A DNA stretch of 64,000 bases from Stappia sp. WLB 29 (GTDB lineage: Bacteria; Pseudomonadota; Alphaproteobacteria; Rhizobiales; Stappiaceae): contig NZ_JALBGD010000003.1 in the NCBI RefSeq assembly GCF_023507705.1, positions 1 through 64,000 on the forward strand. The letters run 5' to 3'. Of the stretch, positions 38,009-49,612 are shown piece after piece; the stretch's first letter is position 1; every line of letters starts with the position of its first letter. A model generated the notes under the pieces. That model had not been told where the DNA came from, searched no databases, and saw only the letters and a program-made list of their open reading frames with translations. A program made the translations under genes and the position numbers.

Positions 38009-39196
38009 ATGATGCACGCGCGGCGTTCCGTCCTTGCGCTCTCGCTCGGAGCCGCCCTGGCGCTTGCCGGCTGCAGCGGCTCGACGCTTGGCGACTATCC
38101 GGGCTATCCCTCGACGCCACCGGGCCAGCCGACCGCGAGCGGCGAGACCATCGGCCAGGGCTCGGTGCGCGTCGCCATGCTGCTGCCGATGAGCGGCGGC
38201 GGCAGCGCCTCCTCCATCGCCACCGTCTTCCGCAACACCGCCGAACTGGCCCTGTCCGACTTCCAGGGCGCCGACGTGCAGATCCTGATCAAGGACACCG
38301 GCGGCACCGCCCAGGGCGCGCAGGCGGCCGCCCAGGCGGCCATTACGGAAGGCGCGGAACTGATTCTCGGGCCGGTCTTCGCGCCGGCCGTCGGCGGAGC
38401 GGGGGCGACCGCGCGCTCCTCCGGCGTTCCCGTCGTCGCCTTCTCCAGCGACGAGTCCGTCGCCTCGCGCGGCGTCTATCTCTTGAGCTTCCTGCCGCGC
38501 AGCGACGTGGCGCGCATCGTTTCCCATGCCGCGAGCCAGGGCAAGCGCTCCTTCGCCGCGCTGCTGCCGGACGACACCTACGGCGCGGTGGCCGAGGCCG
38601 CCTTCCGCCAGGAGGTCGGCCGCGCGGGCGGGCGCATCGTCGCCATCGAGCGCTACAAGCTGACCGGCAACGACACGGCGGACATCGCCGCCAAGGCCGG
38701 CCAGATCGCCGCCAATGCCAGCCAGATCGACGCGATCTTCGTGCCGGCGGGCAATGTCGCGCCCTTCGTGGCGCAGACCCTGTCGACCGGCGGCGTCAAT
38801 CTCGGCCAGACGCGCCTGCTCGGCAGCGGCCAGTGGGACTCGCAGCAGGTGCTGAACGCGGCGCCGCTGACCGGCGCCTGGTATCCGGGCCCGGATGCCG
38901 CCGGCTTCCAGGCCTTCGCCTCGCGCTACCAGTCGCGCTACGGCTCACAGCCGCCGCGCAACGCCTCGCTCGCCTATGACGCGACGATCCTTGCCGCAGG
39001 CCTCGTGCGCTCCGCCGGTCCGGCGCGCTTTTCCGAGCGGGTGCTGACCAACCGCGACGGCTTCCTCGGCATCGACGGCGTCTTCCGCTTCGAGCGGGAC
39101 GGGCGCAACGAGCGCGGCCTTGCGGTCTACGAGGTCACGGGCAGCGGCTCGCGGGTCATCTCGCCGGCACCGCGCTCCTTCGGCTCGGGCAGCTGA
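38009..39196 (+). CDS. LpoA-like penicillin-binding protein activator lipoprotein
   Basis: 395 residues from the ATG at 38009. A lipoprotein signal peptide ends in the lipobox LALAGC, followed by a Pro/Gly/Ser-rich linker and a periplasmic type I fold like the C-terminal part of LpoA or Leu/Ile/Val-binding proteins (VRVAMLLPMSG, AELILGPVFAPAV, VVAFSSDESVASRGVYLLSFLPRSDVARI, SLAYDATILAAGLV). In E. coli LpoA activates PBP1A; that role is inferred here, and a class A PBP lies at 49.6 kb. A GTG at 37988 is an alternative start adding seven residues. Confidence 0.85.
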   Translation: MMHARRSVLALSLGAALALAGCSGSTLGDYPGYPSTPPGQPTASGETIGQGSVRVAMLLPMSGGGSASSIATVFRNTAELALSDFQGADVQILIKDTGGTAQGAQAAAQAAITEGAELILGPVFAPAVGGAGATARSSGVPVVAFSSDESVASRGVYLLSFLPRSDVARIVSHAASQGKRSFAALLPDDTYGAVAEAAFRQEVGRAGGRIVAIERYKLTGNDTADIAAKAGQIAANASQIDAIFVPAGNVAPFVAQTLSTGGVNLGQTRLLGSGQWDSQQVLNAAPLTGAWYPGPDAAGFQAFASRYQSRYGSQPPRNASLAYDATILAAGLVRSAGPARFSERVLTNRDGFLGIDGVFRFERDGRNERGLAVYEVTGSGSRVISPAPRSFGSGS

Positions 39197-39243
39197 CGGC
39201 GGCCGCCCGCCGACGTCCTCCATCCAGCCAGCGGGAGGCACCG

Positions 39244-40470
39244 TTGAGCCTTACTGACACGCGCATCCTTCTCGTGATCGGCGGCGGCATTGCCGCCTAC
39301 AAGAGCCTCGACCTGATCCGCCGCCTGCGCGAGCGCGGTGCCAGCGTCCGGGTGGTGATGACCGAGGGCGCCTGCCGCTTCGTGACGCCGATGGCGGCCG
39401 GCGCGCTCGCCGGCGACAAGGTCTTCACCGATCTCTTCGACCGGGACGACGAACACGATGTCGGCCATATCCGCCTGTCGCGCGAGGTCGATGCCATCGT
39501 CGTCGCGCCGGCCACCGCCGACCTGATGGCGAAGATGGCGGCCGGCCTTGCCGGCGATCTCGCCGGCGCCGTGCTTCTGGCCTCGAACAAGCCGGTATTG
39601 CTCGCCCCGGCGATGAACCCGGCGATGTGGACCAATCCCGCGACCCGGCGCAATGTGGAGCAGCTTGCCCGCGACGGGCTGTCCTTCGTCGGGCCGAATG
39701 CCGGCGAGATGGCCGAGACCGGCGAGGCGGGCGTCGGCCGCATGGCCGAGCCGCTGGAGATCGTCGCCGCGCTCGAGGCCATGCTCGATCCGGTGCCGCA
39801 GGACCTTGCCGGCCGGCACGTGCTGATCACTTCCGGGCCGACGCACGAGCCGATCGACCCGGTCCGCTACATCGCCAACCGCTCGTCCGGCAAGCAGGGC
39901 CATGCCATCGCCGCCTGGATGGCGCGGCACGGCGCCCGCGTGACGCTGGTCAGCGGGCCGGTGACGCTGGCCGATCCGCCGGGCGTCGACGTCGTGCGCG
40001 TCGAGACCGCCCGGCAGATGCTGGCCGCCGTCGAGGCGGCGCTGCCGGCCGATGTGGCGGTGATGGCCGCCGCCGTCGCCGACTGGCGCACCGACGGCGA
40101 GAGCGAACGCAAGATCAAGAAGGACGGCAGCGGCAAGGTGCCGGTGCTGGCGCTGACCGAAAACCCGGACATCCTCGCCACCATCGGCCGGCACCCGACG
40201 GCGCGCCCGCGCCTGGTGGTCGGCTTTGCCGCCGAGACCAACGACGTCGTCGACAATGCCCGCGGCAAGCTGGAGCGCAAGGGCGCGGACCTGATCGTCG
40301 CCAACGACGTGTCGCCGGAAACCGGCGTCATGGGGGGCGATGCCAACACCGTGCGGCTGGTCGGCCATGACGGGGTCGCCGACTGGCCGACCTTGACCAA
40401 GGACGAAGTGGCGCGCCGGCTGGTCGCCGAGATCGCCCGCCGGCTCGCCGCCACCGTCGGCCCGGCGTGA
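39244..40470 (+). CDS. coaBC: Bifunctional phosphopantothenoylcysteine decarboxylase/synthetase
   Basis: 408-residue Dfp protein of coenzyme A synthesis. The N-terminal CoaC flavoprotein half has [21 protein letters not shown], the catalytic-His region [19 protein letters not shown] and APAMNPAMW. The C-terminal CoaB half has [31 protein letters not shown] and the catalytic Lys region KIKKDG. The TTG at 39244 is preceded by GGGAGG and yields a family-like start; no ATG serves. Followed by dut at 76 bp. Confidence 0.95.
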   Translation: MSLTDTRILLVIGGGIAAYKSLDLIRRLRERGASVRVVMTEGACRFVTPMAAGALAGDKVFTDLFDRDDEHDVGHIRLSREVDAIVVAPATADLMAKMAAGLAGDLAGAVLLASNKPVLLAPAMNPAMWTNPATRRNVEQLARDGLSFVGPNAGEMAETGEAGVGRMAEPLEIVAALEAMLDPVPQDLAGRHVLITSGPTHEPIDPVRYIANRSSGKQGHAIAAWMARHGARVTLVSGPVTLADPPGVDVVRVETARQMLAAVEAALPADVAVMAAAVADWRTDGESERKIKKDGSGKVPVLALTENPDILATIGRHPTARPRLVVGFAAETNDVVDNARGKLERKGADLIVANDVSPETGVMGGDANTVRLVGHDGVADWPTLTKDEVARRLVAEIARRLAATVGPA

Positions 40471-40546
40471 GGCGGCCGCCCTTTCGCAAGCCCGTCTTCA
40501 GCCCGTTTCGCCAACGATTCCCGATTTCACACACGGATCCCAGCCC

Positions 40547-40996
40547 ATGACCCTTCCCCTGCGCGTGCGCCGCCTTGCCCATGGCCTCGACCTGCCGCTG
40601 CCCTCCTACCAGAGCGAGGAGGCCGCCGGCATGGACCTTCTCGCCGCTGTCGAGGCACCGCTGGTGATCGCGCCGGGCGCTCGCGCGCTTGTCCCGACCG
40701 GCATCGCCATCGCCCTGCCGCCGCATACGGAGGCGCAGGTGCGCCCGCGCTCCGGCCTTGCCGCGCGCCACGGCGTCACCGTGCTCAACACGCCCGGCAC
40801 CATCGACCCGGACTATCGCGGCGAGGTGAAGGTGATCCTGATCAATCTCGGCGAGGAGCCCTTCACCGTGGAGCGCGGCAGCCGCATCGCCCAGATGGTG
40901 GTGGCGCCGGTGGCGCGGGCCGAACTGATCGAGGTCAACGAGCTGGACGAGACCCGGCGCGGCGAGGGCGGGTTCGGCTCGACCGGGCATCATTGA
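40547..40996 (+). CDS. dut: dUTP diphosphatase
   Basis: 149-residue trimeric dUTPase that removes dUTP and supplies dUMP. The five conserved motifs are visible: [48 protein letters not shown] and the C-terminal [10 protein letters not shown] arm. Located directly after coaBC, as in many proteobacteria. Confidence 0.96.
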   Translation: MTLPLRVRRLAHGLDLPLPSYQSEEAAGMDLLAAVEAPLVIAPGARALVPTGIAIALPPHTEAQVRPRSGLAARHGVTVLNTPGTIDPDYRGEVKVILINLGEEPFTVERGSRIAQMVVAPVARAELIEVNELDETRRGEGGFGSTGHH

Positions 40997-41168
40997 CGCC
41001 GCTTTCGAGTATCATTTTCTAAGATTTAGCATATTTTCGGAATCCCGTTCCATGCGTGCGCGGCTTGCGGCGACGGCAGGGTCTCGTCAGCGCCATACTG
41101 CGTGCCTAGATTGGGAGCAGAACGATGTGCCGGGCATCCGCGATCCGGCGAGAACCAGGGAGTCCGCA

Positions 41169-42131
<963 letters not shown>

Positions 42132-42168
42132 GCACTCCCCGCATCTTCCGAACCTTTGAGATCACAAG

Positions 42169-42202
42169 CGGCGGGACCCGAAAGGTTCCGCCGTTTTCGT
42201 TT
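42169..42202 (+). terminator. Rho-independent terminator after cysK
   Basis: A 10-bp stem with one G-T pair (CGGCGGGACC / GGTTCCGCCG, loop CGAAA) followed by TTTTCGTTT. Confidence 0.82.
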
Positions 42203-42325
42203 GCCCGCCGAGGGCAGCGCGTCTTCCCTCTCCTTGCAGTTGTGACCGACTTGCGGTTGCGCTAGGTTGCAGCCTGTTGGGATTGCAGCAATTTCGCGCA
42301 AAGTCATGAAGCGAGGGGGCGGTCA

Positions 42326-43852
42326 ATGGTCTCGCGGGTCACCACGGTCGCGTTCCAGGGCATAGAGGCGCAACCTGTCGACGTGCAGGTGCAGATCGGC
42401 CCCGGCCAGGTCGCCTTCACCATCGTCGGCCTGCCGGACAAGGCGGTGGGCGAGAGCCGCGAGCGGGTGCGCTCCGCGCTGATCGCCTCCGGCCTGTCGC
42501 TGCCGGCCAAGCGCGTCACCGTCAACCTTGCGCCGGCCGACCTGCCCAAGGAGGGCTCGCATTTCGACCTGCCCATCGCGCTTGCCCTGATGGCGGCGAT
42601 GGGGGCGCTGCCGGCGGCCGAGCTGGAGCGTTACGTGGTGCTCGGCGAGCTGGCGCTGGACGGCACGATCTCCGCCGTCGCCGGCGTGCTGCCGGCCGCC
42701 ATCGGCGCCAACACGCTCGCCCGCGGCTTGATCTGCCCTGCGCCTTGCGGCCCGGAAGCGGCCTGGGCCGATCCGGAGATGGAGATCCTGGCGCCCGTCT
42801 CGCTGATCCAGCTCGCCAACCATTTCAAGGGCACGCAGATCCTCTCCCGGCCGCAGCCGAAGCTGAGCGCCAATCCGTCTGCCCTCCCCGACCTTTCCGA
42901 GGTGCGCGGCCAGGAAAGCGCCAAGCGGGCGCTGGAGATCGCCGCGGCCGGCGGCCACAACCTGCTGATGATCGGCCCGCCGGGCGCCGGCAAGTCGATG
43001 CTGGCGACCCGCCTGCCCTCGATCCTGCCGCCGCTCAGCCCGCGCGAGCTGCTGGAAGTCTCAATGATCGCCTCTATCGCCGGGGAGCTTGCCGACGGCA
43101 AGCTCAGCGAGCGCCGGCCGTTCCGCGCGCCGCATCATTCCGCCTCGATGGCCGCGCTCGTCGGCGGCGGCATCCGCGCCCGGCCCGGCGAGGTCTCCCT
43201 CGCCCATAACGGCGTGCTGTTCCTCGACGAGTTGCCCGAGTTCCAGCCGCAGGTGCTCGACGGGCTGCGCCAGCCGCTGGAAAGCGGCGAGACGGTGATC
43301 GTGCGCGCCAACCACCGCACCAGCTATCCCTCGCGCGTGCAGCTGATCGCGGCGATGAACCCGTGCCGCTGCGGCCATGCCGGAGAGCCCGGCCATGTCT
43401 GCCGGCGCGGCGAGCGCTGCGCCTCCGAATACCAGGCGCGCCTGTCCGGCCCGCTGCTCGACCGGCTGGACCTTCGGATCGAGGTGCCGGCCGTCGCCGC
43501 CTCGGACCTCTTGCGCCCGGCGCAGGCCGAAAGCTCCGCCGCGGTGGCCGAGCGGGTGGCGCGGGCCCGCCGGCGCCAAACGGAGCGCTATGCCGCGCTC
43601 GGCGTCTCCGCCCGCACCAATGCGGCGACGGGCGCGCGGCTGATCGAGCAGGTCGCCGCCCCCGATGCCGCCGGCCTCGACCTGCTGCAATCGGCGGCCG
43701 ATGCGCTGCAGCTGTCGGCACGCGGCTATCACCGGGTGCTGAAGGTGGCGCGCACGCTGGCCGATCTCGACGGCTCGGACGCCGTCTCGCGGCTGCATCT
43801 CGCCGAGGCGCTGAGCTACCGGGGCGCCAGTCTCGAGCGCCGGGCGGCCTGA
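42326..43852 (+). CDS. YifB/ComM-family Mg-chelatase-like AAA ATPase
   Basis: 508-residue protein. It has an N-terminal Lon-S16-like domain ([39 protein letters not shown]), a central AAA+ domain with Walker [17 protein letters not shown] and Walker [12 protein letters not shown], a cysteine cluster ([13 protein letters not shown]) and a C-terminal Mg_chelatase_C domain ([21 protein letters not shown]). ComM in Haemophilus and Vibrio is a branch-migration helicase needed for natural transformation; here the role is inferred. The ATG at 42326 follows GAGGGGG. Confidence 0.93.
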   Translation: MVSRVTTVAFQGIEAQPVDVQVQIGPGQVAFTIVGLPDKAVGESRERVRSALIASGLSLPAKRVTVNLAPADLPKEGSHFDLPIALALMAAMGALPAAELERYVVLGELALDGTISAVAGVLPAAIGANTLARGLICPAPCGPEAAWADPEMEILAPVSLIQLANHFKGTQILSRPQPKLSANPSALPDLSEVRGQESAKRALEIAAAGGHNLLMIGPPGAGKSMLATRLPSILPPLSPRELLEVSMIASIAGELADGKLSERRPFRAPHHSASMAALVGGGIRARPGEVSLAHNGVLFLDELPEFQPQVLDGLRQPLESGETVIVRANHRTSYPSRVQLIAAMNPCRCGHAGEPGHVCRRGERCASEYQARLSGPLLDRLDLRIEVPAVAASDLLRPAQAESSAAVAERVARARRRQTERYAALGVSARTNAATGARLIEQVAAPDAAGLDLLQSAADALQLSARGYHRVLKVARTLADLDGSDAVSRLHLAEALSYRGASLERRAA

Positions 43853-43907
43853 GCGCCCCCTTCCGCCTCCCCTTCACCCTTGGCTGCCGGCCCCCCACGT
43901 CCTAAAT

Positions 43908-43928
43908 GAGGATCCAACGGAGATCCTC
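43908..43928 (+). promoter_or_regulatory. Inverted repeat over the RBS of the LLM monooxygenase gene
   Basis: GAGGATC-N7-GATCCTC, a perfect 7-bp inverted repeat ending immediately before the ATG at 43929. The Shine-Dalgarno GGAG (43919-43922) lies in its loop and right arm, so folding of the mRNA would hide the ribosome-binding site; it might equally be a DNA operator. Confidence 0.55.
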
Positions 43929-44927
43929 ATGAAACACTATTCCCTTCTCGATCTGGCCCCCGTGCCGGAAGGCAGGACTGCGGCCGACGCGCTTGCCAAC
44001 ACCATCGACCTGGCCCGCAAGGCGGAAGCCGCGGGCTATCACCGCTACTGGCTCGCCGAGCACCACAACATGCCGGGCATCGCCAGCGCGGCGACGTCCG
44101 TCGTCATCGGCCAGGTGGCGGCGGCGACGAAGACCATGCGCGTCGGGGCGGGCGGCATCATGCTGCCCAACCATTCGCCGCTGGTCATCGCCGAGCAGTT
44201 CGGCACGCTTGCAACCCTGTTTCCCGGGCGCATCGACCTCGGCCTCGGCCGCGCGCCGGGCACGGACCTGGCAACGGCGCGGGCGCTGCGCCGGCACATG
44301 GCGGGCGAGGACAACTTCCCGCAGGACGTCGTCGACCTCATCGCCTATCTCGGCGACCCGTCGGAAGGCGGACCCGTGCGCGCCATTCCCGGCGAAGGCA
44401 CCCATGTGCCGGTCTGGATCCTCGGATCGAGCCTCTACGGCGCGCAGCTTGCCGCCGCCTTCGGCCTGCCTTACGCCTTCGCCTCGCATTTCGCCCCGGC
44501 GATGCTGGAGGAGGCGCTGGCCGTCTATCGCAGCACCTTCCGGCCCTCGGACCAGCTTGCCGAGCCGCATGTGATGGTCGCCGCGGGCGTCTTCGTCGCC
44601 GACACGGATGCGGAGGCCCGCTACCTGCGCTCCTCGCAGGTGCTCTCCTTCGCAAGGCTGCGCACCGGGCGCCCGGGCAAGCTGCCGGCCCCGGTCGAGG
44701 ACGTCGCCGCCGAGATCCCGCCCCATGTCCTGGCGCAGGTCGACCAGGCCCTCTCGGTTTCGGCGACCGGGTCGCCGGATACCGTCCGCAAGGGGCTTGC
44801 CGCAATCCTCGAGCGCTACCAACCGGACGAGCTGATCGTCACCGGGATGATCCACGATCATGCCGCCCGGGTCCGGTCCTTCGAGCTGGCGGCCGGCATC
44901 CTGGACGATCTGGCGGAGGCCGCCTAA
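43929..44927 (+). CDS. Luciferase-like (LLM class) flavin monooxygenase
   Basis: 332-residue member of the bacterial-luciferase-like family, closest by pattern to the MsnO8/YhbW group: [12 protein letters not shown] at the N-terminus, [63 protein letters not shown] and [28 protein letters not shown]. These enzymes use reduced flavin and O2 on diverse substrates; the substrate cannot be told. Upstream is the inverted repeat over its RBS. Confidence 0.9.
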   Translation: MKHYSLLDLAPVPEGRTAADALANTIDLARKAEAAGYHRYWLAEHHNMPGIASAATSVVIGQVAAATKTMRVGAGGIMLPNHSPLVIAEQFGTLATLFPGRIDLGLGRAPGTDLATARALRRHMAGEDNFPQDVVDLIAYLGDPSEGGPVRAIPGEGTHVPVWILGSSLYGAQLAAAFGLPYAFASHFAPAMLEEALAVYRSTFRPSDQLAEPHVMVAAGVFVADTDAEARYLRSSQVLSFARLRTGRPGKLPAPVEDVAAEIPPHVLAQVDQALSVSATGSPDTVRKGLAAILERYQPDELIVTGMIHDHAARVRSFELAAGILDDLAEAA

Positions 44928-45040
44928 GGCCGCCGCCCCGCGCCCAAGGCCTTTCGCCGCAACGGTTTCTCAATCTCTCCGGCCGACACTGGGCGGGTTC
45001 GTGCGCCTTGCGCGGACCCGACCCTTGACGAGGAGAGCAG

Positions 45041-47356
45041 GTGGCCGCCCCGAAACGCCATGACGGAACGGAGCACCGCGACAGCGGCGCGATCGCCCCC
45101 GAGCGCGCCGAAGCTTCCCCGCGCACGCCCGCCGTTTCCGGCCCCTCGCTGCTGACGCTTGGCGTGGCCGCCGCCGGTTTTCTCGCCGGCGCCGCGCTCA
45201 CCGTCTGGCTGGTTCCCGAGCCGCTGCGCCTTGCCGCGGCCGGCAGCGCGCTGGCACTTGCCGGGCTTGCCATCGGCCTCGGCGGAGTGCTGCAGGCCCA
45301 GCGCGGCACCCATATGCGCGAAATGGCGCAGGCGAGCGCCCGCCTTGCCGCGCTCGCCTCCGAACGCAACCTGCTCCAGTCCGAGAACGAACAGCTGCGC
45401 GACGAGGCCTGGCGGCTGAAGGAAAGCGACGGCCGGCTGCGCGACGTGCTCGACACGCTCGGCGACGTGGTCACCCGCTGGCGCGCCGGCGGCGAGATCG
45501 TCTATGCCAACGATGCGGCCGAACGGCTGTTTCCGGAAGGCTGGGCCCCGTCCCTGCCGGAAGCGAACGGCGGCACGGCCGGGGACGAGGCCAGCCGCGA
45601 CATCCGCATGGAGACCGCCGGCGGAGAGCGCTGGTTCGCCCGGCGCGACGTGCCGGTGCGCGACGGCGCCAGCGGCGAACCGCTGATCCAGACCATCCTG
45701 CGCGACGTCACCGACCGCCGCCGCATCGAGGACGCGCTGCTTGCCGCGCGCAACCAGGCGGAGACCGCCAACGCCTCCAAGAGCCGGTTTCTCGCCACCG
45801 TCAGCCACGAGATCCGCACCCCGCTCAACGGCATTCTCGGCATGACCGGCCTGCTCGCCGACACAAGGCTGACGGCCGAGCAGGCGAGCTATGTGGAGGC
45901 GGTGCGCGCCTCCGGCGAGATCCTGCTGCTCTTGATCAACGAGGTGCTCGACCTCTCGCGCATCGAGGCCGGCCGCCTCGATCTGGCGCCGGAGGAGATC
46001 GCCCTCGCCCCGCTTGCCGAAAGCGTGGTGGAGCTGCTGTCGCCGCGGGCCCAGTCGAAGGGGCTGGAGATCGGCTGCTACATCTCGCCCGACATGCCCG
46101 CGCGCCTCGTCGCCGACCCGACGCGGCTGCGCCAGATCCTGTTCAACCTGGCCGGCAACGGGCTGAAATTCACCGAGACCGGCGGCGTCGAGATCTGCAT
46201 CGAGCCGATTGTGGAGACCGGCGAAGCGACTGCCGACGGTCCTGCGCGCCGCTTCGCCATCACAGTGCGCGACACCGGCATCGGCTTTGCCCCGGAAGAG
46301 GCCGAGCGGCTGTTCGAGGAGTTCGAGCAGGTCGACCACGGCCCGGCCCGCCGCTTCGACGGCGCGGGCCTCGGCCTTGCCATCTCGCGCCGGCTGGCCC
46401 GGCTGATGGGCGGCGACGTGGTGGCCAAGTCCGCGCCGGGCGAGGGCGCCGCCTTCCGCGTCGAGCTGCCGCTGGAGGCCGCAGCGCCCGCGCCGGGAGC
46501 GGAAAACGAGGCAGCGCGCGCGCTCGCCGGCGCCCGCATCGCGCTGGTCTCGGCCAGCCGCATCGAGATGCCGCTGATCGCCCGGGCGCTCGCCGCGCAA
46601 GGCGCCGTGACCTCGCTGCTGGCGCCCGGCACGGAGGAGGGCGACGACAAGCTGCTCGCCGCCGATCTGGTGCTGCTCGACCCGCTCGCCGTCACGGACG
46701 CCGGCGCCTGGCTCGCCAGCGCCCGCGCCGCCGGGCTTGCCGCGCCTGCCGGCGTGCTGCTGGCGCCGAGCGAGCGCGACCGGCTGCCGCGCCTGCGCGA
46801 GGCCGGCTTCGGCGGCTACCTGATCCGCCCGGTGCGCGCCGCCTCGCTGGCCGAGCTCTGCGCCACGCTGCTCGGACGCGACACCGGCCTGTCGCCCTGG
46901 GACCGGCCCGAGCCGCGCTCGCTGACGGACGAGGCCGGCGACCATGCCTGCGCGCCGCGCCCCTTGCGCGTCCTCGTTGCCGACGACAACGACATCAACC
47001 GGATGCTCAGCGAGGCCCTGCTGCGCAAACTCGGCCACGAGCCGGTGGTGGCCGCCGACGGCGCCGCCGCCCTTGCCGCGGCGGCCGACGGGTCCTGCGA
47101 CATGCTGCTGATGGACCTGCACATGCCCGTCGTCGACGGCATTGCGGCAATCCGCCGCTTCCGCGAGATGGAGGCAGCCGGCGGCTGGTCGCGCGCGCCC
47201 GTCTATGTGGTGACCGCCGATGTCACCGCGGATGCGGAAAAGGCGGCGCTGGCCGCCGGGGCCGATGCGGTGCTGTCCAAGCCGCTCGACCCGGACCTGC
47301 TTCGCCGGCGCATCTTCCGTCGCCCGGCCGAGACCCCGCTGGCGGGAGCGGACTGA
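45041..47356 (+). CDS. Membrane hybrid histidine kinase with PAS and two receiver domains
   Basis: 771 residues. Two transmembrane helices (about 37-57 and 61-83) lead to a short coiled coil (90-130), a PAS domain (130-235), HisKA with His256 in [19 protein letters not shown], and HATPase (ATP lid, [19 protein letters not shown]). A first receiver-like domain (about 490-610) lacks the acidic pair and has Arg for the conserved Lys (YLIRPV), so it looks degenerate. A canonical receiver follows (VADDNDIN, phospho-acceptor Asp692, SKPLD). The GTG at 45041 follows GAGGAGAGCAG. No partner regulator is adjacent; the stimulus is unknown. Confidence 0.93.
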   Translation: MAAPKRHDGTEHRDSGAIAPERAEASPRTPAVSGPSLLTLGVAAAGFLAGAALTVWLVPEPLRLAAAGSALALAGLAIGLGGVLQAQRGTHMREMAQASARLAALASERNLLQSENEQLRDEAWRLKESDGRLRDVLDTLGDVVTRWRAGGEIVYANDAAERLFPEGWAPSLPEANGGTAGDEASRDIRMETAGGERWFARRDVPVRDGASGEPLIQTILRDVTDRRRIEDALLAARNQAETANASKSRFLATVSHEIRTPLNGILGMTGLLADTRLTAEQASYVEAVRASGEILLLLINEVLDLSRIEAGRLDLAPEEIALAPLAESVVELLSPRAQSKGLEIGCYISPDMPARLVADPTRLRQILFNLAGNGLKFTETGGVEICIEPIVETGEATADGPARRFAITVRDTGIGFAPEEAERLFEEFEQVDHGPARRFDGAGLGLAISRRLARLMGGDVVAKSAPGEGAAFRVELPLEAAAPAPGAENEAARALAGARIALVSASRIEMPLIARALAAQGAVTSLLAPGTEEGDDKLLAADLVLLDPLAVTDAGAWLASARAAGLAAPAGVLLAPSERDRLPRLREAGFGGYLIRPVRAASLAELCATLLGRDTGLSPWDRPEPRSLTDEAGDHACAPRPLRVLVADDNDINRMLSEALLRKLGHEPVVAADGAAALAAAADGSCDMLLMDLHMPVVDGIAAIRRFREMEAAGGWSRAPVYVVTADVTADAEKAALAAGADAVLSKPLDPDLLRRRIFRRPAETPLAGAD

Positions 47357-47604
47357 AAACTTCGCCAATTGTCACGCAAGTGTTGGGAAAGTATGGTCTA
47401 CGGCACGGCCAGCATCGTGGCCGTCCGCCATACGCGGCCGATTCGCCTGCCTGCTTCCGCCGGGATTCTTTGCCGGTTGAGGATGCCGGCAGCCCCCGGA
47501 TCGGCAGGCAAGAAAGACACGAGAATGGCCGGGCCGGGCGTACCCGAAACCGGCCCCGTTGCGTGGCGGCGTCCGCGGGAGGCAAGCAGGGAAGGCTCGG
47601 GGCC

Positions 47605-48540
47605 ATGTCAAGAAACGCTGTTCTGTCGCCGCTGTCGCCGCGCAGCCTGATGCGCAAGTTCGCTCCGGCGATGGCGACGAGCTGGCTTGCCGGGATGAAG
47701 GCCGGCCCCTCGGGCCGCAACGTGCCCAGCCTCGGCCGTATCGGATCGCTGGAAGTGCGCCTCGCCCGCAGCGCCAAGGAGATCCGCAAGGCCCAGGAGC
47801 TGCGCTACCACGTCTTCTACGAGGAGATGTCGGCCATCGCCGACGCCGCGACCCAGGCGGCCAGGCGCGACGTCGATGCCTATGACGACATCTGCGACCA
47901 TCTCCTGGTGCTCGACCACGAGCTTACCGAGCGCAACAAGCTGGGCCGGCGCAAGCCGCGCATCGTCGGCACCTACCGCCTGCTGCGCCAGGACGTCGCC
48001 GAGCGCCATGGCGGCTTCTACACCGCCGCCGAATTCGACATCCAGTCGCTGGTCGACGCTCATCCGCGGCTGCAGTTCCTGGAGCTCGGCCGCTCCTGCG
48101 TGCTCAAGCCCTACCGCACCAAGCGCACGGTGGAGCTGCTGTGGCACGGCATCTGGGCCTATGTCCTGATGCACCGGATCGACGTGATGGTCGGCTGCGC
48201 CTCCATCGAGGGCACCGATCCGGACCGGATGGCCTCGCAGCTCGCCTTCCTGCACCACAATGCGCGGGCGCCGGAAGCCTGGCGGGTGCGCGCCGTCGGC
48301 GAGCGCTATGTCGAGATGAACCGCATGCCCAAGGCCCAGGTCAACGAGCGCCAGGCCCTGCGCGAGCTGCCGCCCCTGATCAAGGGCTACCTGCGGCTCG
48401 GCGCCTATATCGGCGACGGCGCGGTCGTCGACCACCAGTTCGGCACCACCGACGTGCTGATCGTCATGCCGGTGGAGGCGCTGAACAGCCGCTACGTCAA
48501 CCATTACGGCGCCGACGCCGGCCGCTACGCCAGCCAGTAG
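47605..48540 (+). CDS. olsB: OlsB-like ornithine N-acyltransferase (GNAT/hemolysin-like)
   Basis: 311-residue acyltransferase of the Acetyltransf_5 group. OlsB transfers a 3-hydroxyacyl chain from ACP to ornithine, the first step of phosphorus-free ornithine lipids. Diagnostic segments: LEVRLARSAKEIRKAQELRYHVFYEEM, DHLLVLD, VGTYRLLRQ, FLELGRSCVLKPYRTKRTVELLWHGIWAYV and LGAYIGDGAVVDHQFGTTDVLIVMPVE. The ATG at 47605 was chosen over a longer upstream opening that lacks family similarity. olsA is not adjacent, so the symbol is probable rather than certain. Confidence 0.85.
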   Translation: MSRNAVLSPLSPRSLMRKFAPAMATSWLAGMKAGPSGRNVPSLGRIGSLEVRLARSAKEIRKAQELRYHVFYEEMSAIADAATQAARRDVDAYDDICDHLLVLDHELTERNKLGRRKPRIVGTYRLLRQDVAERHGGFYTAAEFDIQSLVDAHPRLQFLELGRSCVLKPYRTKRTVELLWHGIWAYVLMHRIDVMVGCASIEGTDPDRMASQLAFLHHNARAPEAWRVRAVGERYVEMNRMPKAQVNERQALRELPPLIKGYLRLGAYIGDGAVVDHQFGTTDVLIVMPVEALNSRYVNHYGADAGRYASQ

Positions 48541-48555
48541 CCGCTGCGGCGCGGC

Positions 48556-49035
48556 TCAAAGCCGCCGCGCCCAGGGCTCCAACCGATAGCGGGCGGCGAT
48601 GTTCCGCGCGCCGGGTTCGATCTGGTCCGCGTCGAGCCGCACGAAGCCGACATGATCGAGAAAACCGCCGCGCTCGGGGCGCGCGAAGGCGATGAGCGCG
48701 GGATAGCAGGCGAAGGCGCCATGGCCGAGCACCGAGGCCAGCAGCGAGCGCGACAGGCCGCGGCCGCGGCACTCCCTCGCCACCCCCAGCACCGACAGCC
48801 ACATCGCCCCGTCCAGTTCGCCCGCCGCCGCCACGGCGACGGGCCGGCCGCCCCGGAAGGCGCCCCAGACGCGGTTTTCCGCCGCCAGCACGTCGAGCTC
48901 GGGCAGCAGGCCGCCCGGCGAGGCGGCCGGCATCCAGTCGCGCCGGTCCGCCTGCGCCATCCACAGCTCGTGCAGGGCCGGGACATCCTCGGGGCCTGCG
49001 ACCCGCACCACGAACGCCCCGGCGGAGGCGGTCAC
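48556..49035 (-). CDS. GNAT-family N-acetyltransferase
   Basis: 159 residues from the GTG at 49035, which overlaps the stop of the DUF1330 gene by 4 bp (GTGA). The GNAT pattern is visible: FVVRVAGPEDVPALHELW at the N-terminus, the acceptor strand LSVLGVARECRGRGLSRSLL (R-G-x-G-L/R acetyl-CoA loop) and FLDHVGFVRLDADQIEPG near the end. Substrate unknown. It converges with the OlsB-like gene (15-bp gap). Confidence 0.82.
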   Translation of the reverse strand: MTASAGAFVVRVAGPEDVPALHELWMAQADRRDWMPAASPGGLLPELDVLAAENRVWGAFRGGRPVAVAAAGELDGAMWLSVLGVARECRGRGLSRSLLASVLGHGAFACYPALIAFARPERGGFLDHVGFVRLDADQIEPGARNIAARYRLEPWARRL

Positions 49036-49334
49036 GGCTGCGGGCCGTCGTAGCCCTCGACGATCACCAGATCCGACACCGCGTGCGAGGCGCGCAGCGA
49101 CTTGGCATAGGCATAGGCTTCGCTCTCGTAGCAGGCGAGCGCCTTCTCGTAGCTGTCGAACTCGATCACCACGTTGCGCTGGCGCGCGGCGCCTTCCTTG
49201 CACTCGAAGCGGCCGCCGCGGACGATGAAGCGGGCGCCATAGGCGCGAAACGCCTCCGCATTCGCCTCGATATATTTCTTGTAGGCGTCGGGATCGCTCA
49301 CATCGACCCGTGCCACCCAATATGCCTTCGCCAT
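49032..49334 (-). CDS. DUF1330 family protein
   Basis: 100-residue ferredoxin-like-fold protein: AKAYWVARVDVSDPDAYKKYIEAN, then FIVRGGRFECKEG and RNVVIEFDSYEKALACYESEAYAYAKSLR, the conserved DUF1330 blocks. Function of the family is unknown. The ATG at 49334 gives the family length. Translationally coupled to the GNAT gene downstream. Confidence 0.9.
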   Translation of the reverse strand: MAKAYWVARVDVSDPDAYKKYIEANAEAFRAYGARFIVRGGRFECKEGAARQRNVVIEFDSYEKALACYESEAYAYAKSLRASHAVSDLVIVEGYDGPQP

Positions 49335-49612
49335 GCCTGCACCTTTCATGGAGTTGCGTCGGGACTGCGGCCGCCCTGTGCTGCCGCGTGTCGCCCCCGC
49401 GTGTGGGGCCAAGGCGTAGCGCGCGGCCGGTAGGGCTGTAAAGCCGTGCCGGGGCGCGAACCGCTGCCATCCTGCCGTACTTAACACCCCCTTAAATCGC
49501 CGCATTTAGGCTCCAAGGCGAAGCTCGGTCAGGCGCGCTGTGCCGGAGGATCCGCACCGGATCGACCAGCAGCCGACGCCCCTGGTACACCTTGGAGGGA
49601 CAGACCGAATCG

